NCBI GenBank assembly: GCA_013361525.1
Contig: JABFXY010000074.1
Span: 18,162-82,161 of the forward strand
Length of the DNA: 64,000 nt
Direction: 5' to 3'
From: Polyangiaceae bacterium
Lineage (GTDB): Bacteria; Myxococcota_A; Polyangia; Polyangiales; Polyangiaceae
Position numbers and translations under genes: made by a program
Part shown: positions 25,295 to 33,839 of the stretch, one piece after another
Layout: every line of letters begins with the position of its first letter
How positions within the stretch are numbered: the stretch's first letter is position 1
The notes under the pieces: model-generated
Told to the model about the DNA's origin: nothing
Databases searched by the model: none
What the model saw: the letters and a program-made list of their open reading frames with translations, nothing else

Positions 25295-26164
25295 ATGGAA
25301 ACCAAACATTCGAGGCGTGTGTGGCTGGTCACCGGAGCATCGCGCGGCATCGGCGCGGAGATCGCGAGTGCAGCGCTCGACGCCGGTGAGAGGGTCGTCG
25401 CGACGGCGCGTGATCCGAAGCGCGTCACCGAACGTTTTGGATCCAGCGACTCGGTGCTACCGGTCGCGTTGGACGTAACGAACGATTCTTCCATCAGCGC
25501 GGCGGTCGGCGCAGCAATTGCCCATTTCGGTCACATCGACGTCCTCGTGAACAATGCGGGCTTCGGCGTCATCGGCGCCATCGAGGAGACCCCCGGCGAC
25601 GTCGTCCGCAGCGTCTTCGAGACGAACGTATTCGGTTTGCTCGCCGTCACGCGCGCCGTGCTCCCTCACATGCGCAAGCGTCGCTCGGGACACGTTCTCA
25701 ATCTGTCGTCGCTCGGCGGGTATCGCTCGGGACCCGCCTTCGGCATTTATTGCTCGACCAAGTTCGCTGTCGAGGCCATTTCCGAAGCGCTGCACGACGA
25801 GGTCGCCCCGCTCGGAATTGCGGTCACCATCATCGAGCCCGGCTATTTCCGCACGGAGTTTCTCGAGTCGAAGTCGGTCGTCGAGACGAAAGACATCGGC
25901 GACTACGCGGACACGGTCGGGAAGGTTCGCGATTTCGCGAAAGACGTGAGCCAAAAACAGCCCGGCGATCCCAAGCGCCTCGCGCGGGCGGTCGTCGACG
26001 TCGTCAATGCAAAACACCCGCCTCTTCGCCTCGCGCTCGGCGCCGACTGCGTGGAAGCAATCGAAGAGAAGAACGCCTTCGTCGAGCAGGAGCTCGCGGC
26101 GTGGCGCTCGCTGTCGACGTCGACGGACTTTCCAAAATCGTCAGGGTCTCCGACTACTCGGTGA
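25295..26164 (+). CDS. Short-chain dehydrogenase/reductase (SDR)
   Basis: A 289-residue classical SDR. It has the cofactor motif TGASRGIG (about 13-20), NNAG (about 88-91), catalytic Ser in LNLSSLGGY and the YxxxK pair in YCSTK. The length and the EPGYFRTEF loop suit the oxidoreductases acting on ketones or lipids that carry a longer C-terminus. The ATG at 25295 is preceded by AAGGAGAG. The end overlaps the convergent lipoprotein gene by 11 bp. Substrate unknown. Confidence 0.9.
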   Translation: METKHSRRVWLVTGASRGIGAEIASAALDAGERVVATARDPKRVTERFGSSDSVLPVALDVTNDSSISAAVGAAIAHFGHIDVLVNNAGFGVIGAIEETPGDVVRSVFETNVFGLLAVTRAVLPHMRKRRSGHVLNLSSLGGYRSGPAFGIYCSTKFAVEAISEALHDEVAPLGIAVTIIEPGYFRTEFLESKSVVETKDIGDYADTVGKVRDFAKDVSQKQPGDPKRLARAVVDVVNAKHPPLRLALGADCVEAIEEKNAFVEQELAAWRSLSTSTDFPKSSGSPTTR

Positions 26165-26705
26165 CGACCTTCCCCCACTTTTCCCATTGGCCTTTCTGGG
26201 CGACAGGAATGTCGTCGAGCGACCACGCGCCGTTCTTCTTTCGGAAGGAGAGGTAGTCGACGTGCGTACCGTCTTCGCCGAAGGCGACGCGGGCATTGTC
26301 ACCGTCGACACGCATCTCGCCCAGCTTGCCGTCCCACTTTTGGTACGCCTTGGAGCGGCTCTGGTCCTTCTTCTCGATCGTCTCCGCGATGTACTTTTCG
26401 AGGCCGTCGCGGTGCTTCCCGAGGCAGAAGTCGGCAGCCGCCTTCGCATCACCTTTCTTAAGCGCATCCATGACGCCGGTAGCCTTTTCGCGGAGGGACG
26501 CGACGCTTCCGGGCTCGGCTCCGGCGGCTGCCTCGGCCGTCTTTTCGGGCGCGGGGGTCGCAGACGCAGCAGCCGCGTTCGAGGTGGAAGCGGCGGTCGT
26601 GGTCGCAGTGGCGGAGGACGTCGATGCGCCCGAAGAGCCCTTGTCACCGCATGCAGCGGCGAGCACGAAAGCGAGGGAAGCGAACGAGAGATGGCGAGCG
26701 TGCAT
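26154..26705 (-). CDS. Lipoprotein with an NTF2-like domain
   Basis: The 183-residue product has a signal peptide with lipobox AAAC, a Ser/Thr/Ala linker (about 22-65) and a compact domain with an early helix pair (SLREKATGVMDALKKGDAKAAADFCL) and strands ending in GAWSLDDIPV. This is the shape of an NTF2/SnoaL-like or DUF4878-type domain found in secreted proteins. The function is unknown. It converges with the SDR gene and diverges from the lipoprotein gene at 26777. Confidence 0.75.
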   Translation of the reverse strand: MHARHLSFASLAFVLAAACGDKGSSGASTSSATATTTAASTSNAAAASATPAPEKTAEAAAGAEPGSVASLREKATGVMDALKKGDAKAAADFCLGKHRDGLEKYIAETIEKKDQSRSKAYQKWDGKLGEMRVDGDNARVAFGEDGTHVDYLSFRKKNGAWSLDDIPVAQKGQWEKWGKVVTE

Positions 26706-26776
26706 GGCGCGGAACGTATCATCCGGTCACGACAGTCGGGAATCGCCGGCGGCAGCGTCTGGTAGGTTCCATCGCC

Positions 26777-27292
26777 ATGAGGCCAACGCGCGCGCTCCTC
26801 AACGGCATGTTCGTGTTCCATGCTGCGAGCGGATGTTCCGCAACGTCGAATACGGCTCCGAACGAGCCTGCGACAGCGCCGACACCCAAGGCGAGCGAAG
26901 CGGCGCCGGCGTCCTCGCGCTCCGATTCGCCGGCCCCGGGAGCAGACCACACCGCTTCAGCGCCGGACCCCGCATGCGCCATCGTCAAAGACTTGCAGAT
27001 GGTTCAGATCGCACAGGGCAAAACCGCCCGTACCTCCCTCGATGTCGCTGTCACCTATAACGGCACCGAACACGACTCGTACGAGGGCGGTCGCACCGAC
27101 ACCATCGCGCTCCTCACGTTTCGCGGCATCCTCGAAAATGGCGAGCTGACGCCGTCGGCGCTTTCGTGGCGCCCTTCTGCCCTTGCTCCGCCCACATGGA
27201 CCCATCTCGGATCGATGCCGCTTTGCGTGCGGATCACCGATGCTCGGCAACAAGGCATTACCTTGGAGTTGTTTCGAGCAAACGCGCGGTGA
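26777..27292 (+). CDS. Putative lipoprotein of unknown function
   Basis: A 171-residue product whose N-terminus (MRPTRALLNGMFVFHAASGC) resembles a lipoprotein signal, with Cys20 in the ASGC lipobox, followed by an Ala/Pro/Ser linker to about residue 65. The remaining domain has two Cys residues (DPACAIVKDL, MPLCVRITD) and a strand-rich core (TSLDVAVTYNGTEHDSYEGG). No family is recognised. I use the ATG at 26777 because earlier codons are Arg-rich and lack coding character. Confidence 0.65.
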   Translation: MRPTRALLNGMFVFHAASGCSATSNTAPNEPATAPTPKASEAAPASSRSDSPAPGADHTASAPDPACAIVKDLQMVQIAQGKTARTSLDVAVTYNGTEHDSYEGGRTDTIALLTFRGILENGELTPSALSWRPSALAPPTWTHLGSMPLCVRITDARQQGITLELFRANAR

Positions 27293-27311
27293 AGCTGCGC
27301 GCCACCGAACA

Positions 27312-28373
27312 TCAGTCGTAGACGATGACCGCCCGCCCGAGGAAATCTCCGCGGCCCAGTCGCTCCAAGCTCTGGTTGATGTCGTCGAACGCGACCTTGT
27401 GGATCGAGTGCTTGATGAGACCACGCTCGGCGAGCGCGATGACCTCGGTGAGGTCGTTGTAATTGCCCCAGAATGAGCCGTGATACGACTGCTCGCGCGC
27501 GACGAACGGAAACAACGGAATGTCGATTCGATTCCCGACCAGGCCGACCGACACGAACGCTCCCTCCGTCGCGAGAAGACCGAAACCCAGGCGAATGGTC
27601 TCTTCGGCGCCGACGCAGTCGATGATGCCGTCCACCTCCGGCCGCCCTGTCAGCTGCTCGAGCTCACTGCGAACTTGATCGACGGATTTGTCCGCAATGT
27701 TGATCGTATGGTCGGCGCCGTTGCGAACGGCCAAGTCGAGCTTGTCGTCCGAGCGCCCGAGCGCGACGACCAGCGCGCCGCCGCTGAGCAGCTTCGCATA
27801 TTGAACGCCGTACGCGCCGAGTCCGCCCACCCCCATCACCGCAACCGTCCGGCCTGGGCCGAGCACGCCCGCCTTCGCGAGCTTCTTCATGCCTCGATAA
27901 GGGGTTAGCCCTGCATCGGTGAGCGGCGCGAGCATTTCGGGCGTCAACTCGCCCTGTGCGACGCGAATCACGTGCTTCGCCTTTACCGGCATGTACTCCG
28001 CATATCCGCCGTGTGGACCGAACCCTGCCCAGCTTCCGTGCGCGCAGATTTGCTCGTTGCCTTCGTGACACTGCCGGCAAAGCGCGTCGCCCCAGCAGCC
28101 CTCGACCACGACGAGATCGCCCTCGGCGAGACCGAGGTCCTTGGGGACGGCGCTCCCCATTTTCTCGATCCACCCGGAGACCTCGTGTCCCGGCGTCGCA
28201 GGAAACGGAAGATCGAGCGAGCTTCGAAAGTAGCCGTCCAAGAGCTGGAAATCGGTACGACACATCCCGGCCGCCCCGACCTTCACCAGCACCTCGTCCG
28301 GGCCGATCTCCGGGATCGGAATGTCCTCCAACCGGAGCGGCTGCTTGTAGCCATACATTCTCGCTGCGCGCAT
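27312..28373 (-). CDS. Zinc-dependent NAD(P) alcohol dehydrogenase (MDR family)
   Basis: A 353-residue medium-chain dehydrogenase. The catalytic zinc ligands are in GMCRTDF and GHEVSGW; the structural-zinc lobe keeps four Cys (GCWGDALCRQCHEGNEQIC). The Rossmann motif is GVGGLGAYGVQYA (about 182-194). Start ATG at 28373. It would oxidise a primary or secondary alcohol or reduce the aldehyde. It diverges from the LLM-type oxidoreductase gene across 140 bp containing a TetR-like palindrome, so both may share one regulator, perhaps the TetR protein at 29726. Confidence 0.9.
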   Translation of the reverse strand: MRAARMYGYKQPLRLEDIPIPEIGPDEVLVKVGAAGMCRTDFQLLDGYFRSSLDLPFPATPGHEVSGWIEKMGSAVPKDLGLAEGDLVVVEGCWGDALCRQCHEGNEQICAHGSWAGFGPHGGYAEYMPVKAKHVIRVAQGELTPEMLAPLTDAGLTPYRGMKKLAKAGVLGPGRTVAVMGVGGLGAYGVQYAKLLSGGALVVALGRSDDKLDLAVRNGADHTINIADKSVDQVRSELEQLTGRPEVDGIIDCVGAEETIRLGFGLLATEGAFVSVGLVGNRIDIPLFPFVAREQSYHGSFWGNYNDLTEVIALAERGLIKHSIHKVAFDDINQSLERLGRGDFLGRAVIVYD

Positions 28374-28497
28374 GGCGTCTCCCCATCGAGCGGTGGCCGG
28401 CTCCCCGAGCCGACAGGTTCGAGCAGAAACGGTGCACCCACCGTGCCGTCCGATCACGAGGCCTTCTCGATCAGTTCGTAAGTCGGATTCCAATCTT

Positions 28498-28509
28498 GAC
28501 CGAACGGTC
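28498..28509. promoter_or_regulatory. TetR-like operator in the ADH/LLM divergent region
   Basis: GACCG-AA-CGGTC forms an inverted repeat (within TTGACCGAACGGTCTAG), a half-site spacing common for TetR-family operators. It ends 4 bp before the LLM start and lies about 125 bp upstream of the ADH gene. Confidence 0.5.
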
Positions 28510-28513
28510 TAGA

Positions 28514-29536
28514 ATGCCTACGGATGCGTCGAGCCCAAATATGGTCGCGCTATCCGTTCTCGATTTGTCGCCCGTCGGCGCCGGCGTGAAGCCGAGCGAA
28601 GCCATCCGTGAGTCCGTGGAGCTCGCCGCATTCGCCGACGAGCTCGGCTATACGCGCTATTGGTTCGCCGAACATCACAACATGGCGAGCATCGCCACCT
28701 CGTCGCCCGAGGTGTTGATCGCGCATGTCGCCGCCAGGACGAAGCGGATTCGCGTGGGTGCGGGCGGCATCATGTTGCCGAACCATACGCCGCTCCGGGT
28801 CGTCGAAATCTTTCGCACGCTCGAGGCGCTCCACCCGGGCCGGATCGATCTCGGCCTCGGTCGAGCTCCGGGGACCGATCCGGTGACGGCCGCGGCGCTC
28901 CGCCGTTCGGACGATCCCGAGGTCAACGAGCTGCTCGCCGAGCTCGTCGCGTTCGAGGACGCCCGATTCCCCGAGCAACACCCTTTCTCGAAGATCGTAC
29001 CGATGCCGTCCGACGTCCGCGCCGGCACGATATGGATGCTCGGGTCGACGCTCGCGGGCGCTTCGATCGCGGCGAAGCTCGGCGTGCCCTACGCGTTCGC
29101 CGGCCACTTCGCGATGCGCTCCGCAAAAGAGGCGATCGCGCTCTACCGGCGTAACTTCGTCCCCTCCGACCGACTGAAGGAGCCCTATGCGATGTGCGCC
29201 GTCACGACCATCTGCGGAGACGATGACGACCACGCGCAAAGGCTCGCCGCGCCGATGCGGGTCGCAATCGTCAACACGCGCACCGGCAAACGCGCGCCGA
29301 TCGTCTCGATCGAGGAAGCGCTCGCGCGGGTCTTCACGCCCGAAGAGCAGGCGATCGTCGACGACTTCTTCAACGGAGCGGTCATCGGTGGCCCGGCGAA
29401 AGTCCTCGATCGTCTCCCTGCCCTCGCCAAAGAGCTCGGCGCCGACGAGCTCATGTTGTCGACGCTCGTGCCGAGCCTCGATTCGCGACGCGCGTCGCTC
29501 GAGCGGATTTCGGCATTGATTCGCTCGTCCGCGTAG
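28514..29536 (+). CDS. Luciferase-like (LLM) flavin-dependent oxidoreductase
   Basis: A 340-residue TIM-barrel LLM protein: LSVLDLSPVG at the N-terminus, YWFAEHHNMASIA, IRVGAGGIMLPNHTPLRVVE, RIDLGLGRAPGTDP, and the closing MLSTLVPSLDSR. These are the features of the MsnO8-like/LuxA-family group that uses reduced flavin. The substrate is unknown. The ATG at 28514 begins a 10-residue lead before the first strand; an ATG at 28541 is also possible. Control is probably shared with the divergent alcohol dehydrogenase. Confidence 0.9.
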   Translation: MPTDASSPNMVALSVLDLSPVGAGVKPSEAIRESVELAAFADELGYTRYWFAEHHNMASIATSSPEVLIAHVAARTKRIRVGAGGIMLPNHTPLRVVEIFRTLEALHPGRIDLGLGRAPGTDPVTAAALRRSDDPEVNELLAELVAFEDARFPEQHPFSKIVPMPSDVRAGTIWMLGSTLAGASIAAKLGVPYAFAGHFAMRSAKEAIALYRRNFVPSDRLKEPYAMCAVTTICGDDDDHAQRLAAPMRVAIVNTRTGKRAPIVSIEEALARVFTPEEQAIVDDFFNGAVIGGPAKVLDRLPALAKELGADELMLSTLVPSLDSRRASLERISALIRSSA

Positions 29537-29641
29537 GGGCTGTCCCAAGTTTCGGCTCGGCGTTCGACCCGGCCCGCGCTGACGCGCGCAAGTGAAGGCC
29601 GGGCCGAACGCCGAGCCGAGCGCCGAAGCTTGGACAGCCCC
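29536..29641. repeat. Long near-perfect inverted repeat (large hairpin)
   Basis: Arms GGGGCTGTCC...AAG and CTT...GGACAGCCCC close the ends; inside, TCGGCTCGGCGTTCG pairs with CGAACGCCGAGCCGA and CCCGGCC with GGCCGGG, around a loop of about 22 nt. It begins at the last base of the LLM stop codon. It could be a very strong terminator, although no U-tract follows, or a dispersed palindromic element. Confidence 0.8.
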
Positions 29642-29656
29642 TTCATTGTCACTTGG

Positions 29657-29676
29657 CCGCCCTTCGGGCGGACTAG
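29657..29676. repeat. Short hairpin sharing a 17-nt motif with another intergenic site
   Basis: CCGCCC-TTC-GGGCGG is a perfect small hairpin. The segment 29660-29676 is repeated as its exact reverse complement at 36606-36622, just after the stop of the membrane-protein gene. Confidence 0.5.
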
Positions 29677-29725
29677 CCTCGGTTCGTATCGAGACAGCTC
29701 GGTCCAATATTGATAGCGTCGCAAC

Positions 29726-30313
29726 GTGGCCCGCACCAAAGAGTTCGATGTCGAGAGGGCGCTCGACGCTGCGATCGGCGTGTTTTGGCAACACGGCTTC
29801 GACGGTACGTCGACCGACATGTTGCTCAAAGCGATGTCGATCGGGCGGCAGAGTCTCTACGACACCTTCGGCGACAAGCGCGAGCTGTTCATTGCCGCGC
29901 TCAGGAAGTACGTCACCGACAGCACCTCCGAGCTCGTGACGATGCTGGCTCGAGCACCTTCTCCACGCGACGGGCTCTCCGACGTCCTCGTGCACTTCGC
30001 CAAGCGTGCCGCGTCCGACGCGCGCGGTTGTTTCGGAACCAACGCAACCTGTGAGCTCGGCACGTCGGATCCGGAAGTGAGCTCCGTCCTCGAGGGCGCG
30101 GCGGCGATCTTTCGGTCGGCCCTGTGTCGCGCGATCGACACAGGCAAGGCGCGGGGAGAGCTCGACGGCGACATCGACACGCGCGTCGCGGCCCGCTTCG
30201 TCGAGGCGCAGCTCGCGGGCCTTCGCGTCGCCGCGCGTGCGGGCGCCGACACGCGGACGCTCACCAACATCGCGGAGTTTGCGCTTCGAAGCTTCGATCG
30301 ACGGACCACCTAG
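29726..30313 (+). CDS. TetR/AcrR-family transcriptional regulator
   Basis: A 195-residue repressor. The N-terminal helix-turn-helix is typical (FDVERALDAAIGVFWQHGFDGT, then LLKAMSIGRQSLYDTFGDKRELF). The C-terminal ligand domain contains RGCFGTNATCELG, as in the group that represses oxidoreductase genes in response to electrophilic or aromatic compounds. GTG start. The gene lies downstream of the LLM gene on the same strand and may act on the GACCG-AA-CGGTC palindrome in the ADH/LLM region. A GC-rich terminator follows. Confidence 0.92.
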   Translation: MARTKEFDVERALDAAIGVFWQHGFDGTSTDMLLKAMSIGRQSLYDTFGDKRELFIAALRKYVTDSTSELVTMLARAPSPRDGLSDVLVHFAKRAASDARGCFGTNATCELGTSDPEVSSVLEGAAAIFRSALCRAIDTGKARGELDGDIDTRVAARFVEAQLAGLRVAARAGADTRTLTNIAEFALRSFDRRTT

Positions 30314-30387
30314 TCATCGAAAACAACCGGTTCGCGCGGCGCGCGATCGGCGATAACCCCAGACCTCGCGTGCGTTGACCTCGCAAT

Positions 30388-30417
30388 CCGGCCCGCCCTG
30401 ACGGGCGAGCGGGCCGG
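30388..30417 (+). terminator. Rho-independent-like terminator after the TetR gene
   Basis: CCGGCCCGC and GCGGGCCGG form a 9-bp GC stem; a CCCCTTTT tract follows 7 nt later. It sits 75 bp after the TetR stop. Confidence 0.55.
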
Positions 30418-30471
30418 TTGCTCGCCCCTTTTGCAATACGTGTGAGCTCTGGGGTTTCTTGTTTTCGGGTC

Positions 30472-30492
30472 GACCCAGCTGAACGCTGGGTC
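30472..30492. promoter_or_regulatory. Hairpin in the leader of glpD
   Basis: GACCCAGC and GCTGGGTC form a perfect 8-bp stem with a 5-nt loop, ending 17 bp before the glpD GTG. It could be an operator or a leader structure near the ribosome site. Confidence 0.45.
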
Positions 30493-30509
30493 TAAGACGA
30501 CCCTGCCCC

Positions 30510-32144
30510 GTGTCTCTGCGCACCACCAACATCGCCCGGCTCGCTGCGTCGTCCCCGTCCGAGCCATTCGACGTCCTCGTCGTCGGCGCCGGCATCAACG
30601 GGGCAGTTTCCGCGGCCTGTCTCGCTGGGCGCGGCGCCCGCGTGGCGCTGGTCGATCGGGGCGACTTCGCGGGCTTCACCAGCCAAGAGTCGTCGAACCT
30701 CGCGTGGGGCGGCATCAAATACATGGAGTCGTTCGAGCTCGGCCTCGTGCGCAAGCTCTGTGTCTCGCGCAACCATTTGATCCGCAGCTACCCGTCGACG
30801 GTGCGCGAGATTCGATTCCTCGCGGTGCACCAGCGCGGCTTCCGTCACGGGCTGTGGAAGCTCGTCCTCGGAACGTTCTTGTATTGGCTCCTCGGGAGCT
30901 TCTTCACCAAACGTCCGCGCCGCCACTCCGTCGAGTCCCTCGCGTCGACCGAGCCGATCCTCGAGCTCTCCACGAGCGACGGCGGCTTCGAATACTCCGA
31001 CGCATATTTGCACGACAACGACGCTCGCTTCGTCTGGTCCTTCATCCGAAGCGCGATGGATAATGGGTGCGCCGTCGCCAATTACGTCGAGGTCACCGAC
31101 GCCAAATACGAAGGTGGCATCTGGCGTGTCGAAGCGCGTGACGTCGAGACGGGTGAGGCGCTCACCGTCCACGCGCGCTCGTTCGTGAACGCCTGCGGCC
31201 CGTTCGTCGACGCATTGAATGCCAAAGTGGGTGCGAAGACCCGCCACCGCCACGTCTTCTCGAAGGGCATTCATCTCATCGTGCCGCGCCTCACGAAGCA
31301 GATGCGCGTGCTCACGTTCTTTGCCGACGACGGACGCCCTTTCTTCGTGATCCCCATGGGCCCGTGCTCGTCGATCGGCACCACCGATACCCCCGTCGAC
31401 GAGCCGTACACCGAGCCGACCGACGACGACCGTCGCTTCGTCCTCGACAACGTCAACAAGCGACTTCGTCTGAAGAAGCCGCTCGACATGAGCGACGTCG
31501 TGGCCGAGCGATGCGGCGTGCGGCCCCTCGCCGTCGCAGCGGGCGGCTCGGAAGGCACCGATTGGATGCAGCTGTCGCGCAAACACGTCGTCGAGGTCGA
31601 CGCCGAGCGCCGGCAAGTGAGCATCTTCGGCGGCAAGCTGACCGACTGTTTGAACGTCGGCGACGAGGTGGCGGACGCGCTGCGCGATCTCGATATCGCG
31701 CAACCGAACCCGCGCGCACGCTGGTACGGCGAAGCTCCGGACGAGGTGCGTGACGAGTTCCTTCAGAAGGCAGCCGCGCTCGGCCTCGACGAGATGACGT
31801 CACCTCGATCTTCGGAGGCGCTGACGACCCGCCTCTGGCGTCGCTACGGCGCCGAAGCGCTGCCGATGCTCGACGCCATCCGCGAAGACCGATCGATGGC
31901 CGAAGTGATCATCGAAGGCGCGGAGTACCTTCGGTGCGAAATCGCGCACGCAGCCCGTCGCGAGATGATCGTCGAGCTCGACGACTTCTTGCGCCGCCGC
32001 TCCAAGATCGCGCTGGTGATTGGGCGCGACGAGCTCGAAGACGCGCCCGGCCTCCGCGAAGCGTGCATCATCTTCTTCGGTGATCGCGCCGACGCCAAGA
32101 TGAAGGCGTACTTCGACGCGCACCCCAGCAGCGCAAAATCCTGA
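30510..32144 (+). CDS. glpD: FAD-dependent glycerol-3-phosphate dehydrogenase
   Basis: A 544-residue membrane-associated flavoprotein. The FAD site is VLVVGAGINGAVSAACLAGRG (about 22-42), followed by the family run DFAGFTSQESSNLAWGGIKYME. Other GlpD/GlpA features are HRHVFSKGIHLIVP, VIPMGPCSSIGTTDTP and GGKLTDCLNVGDEVADAL. A C-terminal helical domain is present (REMIVELDDFLRRRSKIAL). It oxidises sn-glycerol-3-phosphate to dihydroxyacetone phosphate and feeds quinones. GTG start at 30510. No glycerol kinase or facilitator is close by. Confidence 0.9.
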   Translation: MSLRTTNIARLAASSPSEPFDVLVVGAGINGAVSAACLAGRGARVALVDRGDFAGFTSQESSNLAWGGIKYMESFELGLVRKLCVSRNHLIRSYPSTVREIRFLAVHQRGFRHGLWKLVLGTFLYWLLGSFFTKRPRRHSVESLASTEPILELSTSDGGFEYSDAYLHDNDARFVWSFIRSAMDNGCAVANYVEVTDAKYEGGIWRVEARDVETGEALTVHARSFVNACGPFVDALNAKVGAKTRHRHVFSKGIHLIVPRLTKQMRVLTFFADDGRPFFVIPMGPCSSIGTTDTPVDEPYTEPTDDDRRFVLDNVNKRLRLKKPLDMSDVVAERCGVRPLAVAAGGSEGTDWMQLSRKHVVEVDAERRQVSIFGGKLTDCLNVGDEVADALRDLDIAQPNPRARWYGEAPDEVRDEFLQKAAALGLDEMTSPRSSEALTTRLWRRYGAEALPMLDAIREDRSMAEVIIEGAEYLRCEIAHAARREMIVELDDFLRRRSKIALVIGRDELEDAPGLREACIIFFGDRADAKMKAYFDAHPSSAKS

Positions 32145-32161
32145 AGCGCAATCGACGTGCG

Positions 32162-32201
32162 CCGAGCGACGCCGGTGCAGGACTGCACCGGCATCGCTCG
32201 G
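32162..32201. terminator. Strong bidirectional hairpin between glpD and the GST gene
   Basis: CCGAGCGA-c-GCCGGTGCA pairs with TGCACCGGC-a-TCGCTCGG around the loop GGAC: 17 base pairs with one internal mismatch. It lies between two converging genes, 17 bp after one stop and 6 bp before the other. Confidence 0.75.
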
Positions 32202-32207
32202 GCTTCG

Positions 32208-32831
32208 TTACGCCTGCCGCCGGTAATGCACGTACTCCTCCCGCGCTCGCGCGACGGCCGGTCTGTCGGTCATACGCGCACGCCACGCGACGAGGTTCTT
32301 CGGCGGCGCCTCGAGCGTGCCGCTTTCGAGCGTCTTTGCGGTCGCCGCATAGAGCTGAATGTCGGCAATGCTGAATTCACCCGCGAAGAAGCTCGCATCG
32401 CCGAGCAGCTCGCCGAGGACGTGGCCGACGTGCTGCACCTTCACGCGAAGATCTGTGATGCGCGGCAAATTGCGCTCGGCCTCCGGCCTGAAGAGCTCGC
32501 CGAAGAGCCCCTGTCCGCCGACGGTCGGGCTCAAGATCGCTGCCTCGACGAACATCGCCTGAAGCATCTTCGAACGTCCGGCGTTGCTCGATGGCATGAG
32601 CTTGTTGTGCTTTTCGGCGAGATACAGCGCGATGGCGCCCGATTCGGAGAGGCGCACCTCGCCGTCTTCGATGGCCGGCGCAAAACCGGTCGGAAACTTC
32701 GCGCGGTAAGCCGCACTCTGCAGTATCGGCCTGTCGACCGACCGCTGCTCGAACGGGATGCCGAGCTCGTAGAGAAGAATCTTCGTCTTGAGGCAGTTCG
32801 GGGATGCGTCGAAGTCGTGAACGATGAGCAT
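32208..32831 (-). CDS. Glutathione S-transferase family protein
   Basis: A 207-residue GST: thioredoxin-like N-terminus (VHDFDASPNCLKTKILLYELGIPFE), cis-Pro region FPTGFAPAIEDG, LSESGAIALYLAEKH for glutathione binding, and an all-helical C-terminal domain with FFAGEFSIADIQLY. Ser or Cys in SPNC is the likely thiol-activating residue. I start at the ATG at 32831, preceded by GGAAAGGA. It would conjugate or reduce electrophiles in the cytoplasm. It diverges from the SnoaL-type sigma gene by 108 bp. Confidence 0.9.
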   Translation of the reverse strand: MLIVHDFDASPNCLKTKILLYELGIPFEQRSVDRPILQSAAYRAKFPTGFAPAIEDGEVRLSESGAIALYLAEKHNKLMPSSNAGRSKMLQAMFVEAAILSPTVGGQGLFGELFRPEAERNLPRITDLRVKVQHVGHVLGELLGDASFFAGEFSIADIQLYAATAKTLESGTLEAPPKNLVAWRARMTDRPAVARAREEYVHYRRQA

Positions 32832-32939
32832 GGGGTGTCCTTTCCCCTGCCCAGACGATCCCGACCGCTCGCGGGATACGCCGACGGTCATCGCGTATCC
32901 TTTTCCCCGGCGGGCTCGTCCTTGGGCTCGGGAGAGCCC

Positions 32940-33839
32940 ATGCAGAAAGAACCCGAAGCTCTACGCGAAGATCTCGAAGGCGCTCGGCGCCGGTTCGACG
33001 CCGCCTGCGAAGCGCTGCGCGCCGACCTGCACCGCTTTTGCACACGCATGCTCGGTAACCCCTGCGACGGAGAAGACGTCCTGCAGGACGTGCTGGTGCT
33101 CGCGTTCTACCGCTACGCGGAGCTGCGCGACGGTGCCGCGTTTCGGCCATGGATCTTCCGAATTGCGCAAAACAAGTGCATCGACTTCCTCCGCGGCCGG
33201 CGCCACTACGAGGCGCTCGAAGAGGAGCCGATCGAGGACGACGAGCGCACCGCCGAAGAAGCGCTCGATCACAAACACCGCGCCGAGCGTGCGCTCACCG
33301 GCATCGTGGTCGATCTGCCGCCCAAAGAGCGGGCCTGCCTCATCCTGAAGGACGTGCTCGATTGGACGCTGGAAGAGACGGCCGAGGCGATGGGCTCCAC
33401 GGTCGGCGCCGTCAAAGCGGCGCTCCACCGCGGCCGCGGCAAGCTCGACGCATCCAACCCCGCCGCGACGACACGCCCCTTGCCCGCGGCAGAGCGAGCC
33501 GTCATCGAGCGCTACCTCGAAGCGTTCAATCGTCGTGATTGGGACGCCGTCACGAAGATGCTCGCCGACGAAGCGCGCCTGCACGTCGTCCACCGCGTCG
33601 AGACGCCGTTCAAAGATGCTTGCTACTTCATCAATTACGGCAAGCTCACATGGCAGTGGAAGCTCGCGCTCGCGTACGTCGACGGCGTGGAGTGCGTCGT
33701 TCACTACAAGAACATCGACGGCACCTGGACGCCACACGCGGTCATCCAACTGGAGGTGGAGGACGACCGCGTCAGCCTGGTGCGCGACTTCGTTCACGTC
33801 GACTACTTGCTCGACGCGAGCTCCGTCGTACGTGCCTAG
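32940..33839 (+). CDS. ECF sigma factor with C-terminal SnoaL-like domain
   Basis: A 299-residue protein. Region 2 is at about 20-90 (CDGEDVLQDVLVLAFYRYAELRD, then RPWIFRIAQNKCIDFLR), region 4 at about 125-175 (LPPKERACLILKDVLDWTLEETAEAMG), and an NTF2/SnoaL-like domain follows (about 185-295, VIERYLEAFNRRDWDAVTKMLADEA). In ECF41 and related groups such a fused domain replaces the anti-sigma factor and tunes activity. No obvious target gene is adjacent. The last 4 bp overlap the convergent OPT gene. Confidence 0.88.
   Translation: MQKEPEALREDLEGARRRFDAACEALRADLHRFCTRMLGNPCDGEDVLQDVLVLAFYRYAELRDGAAFRPWIFRIAQNKCIDFLRGRRHYEALEEEPIEDDERTAEEALDHKHRAERALTGIVVDLPPKERACLILKDVLDWTLEETAEAMGSTVGAVKAALHRGRGKLDASNPAATTRPLPAAERAVIERYLEAFNRRDWDAVTKMLADEARLHVVHRVETPFKDACYFINYGKLTWQWKLALAYVDGVECVVHYKNIDGTWTPHAVIQLEVEDDRVSLVRDFVHVDYLLDASSVVRA

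Noticed and set aside
28550..29995. 481-codon minus-strand frame opposite the LLM and TetR genes
   Set aside because: It spans two real genes and an intergenic hairpin, and is Arg/Glu-rich without a domain.
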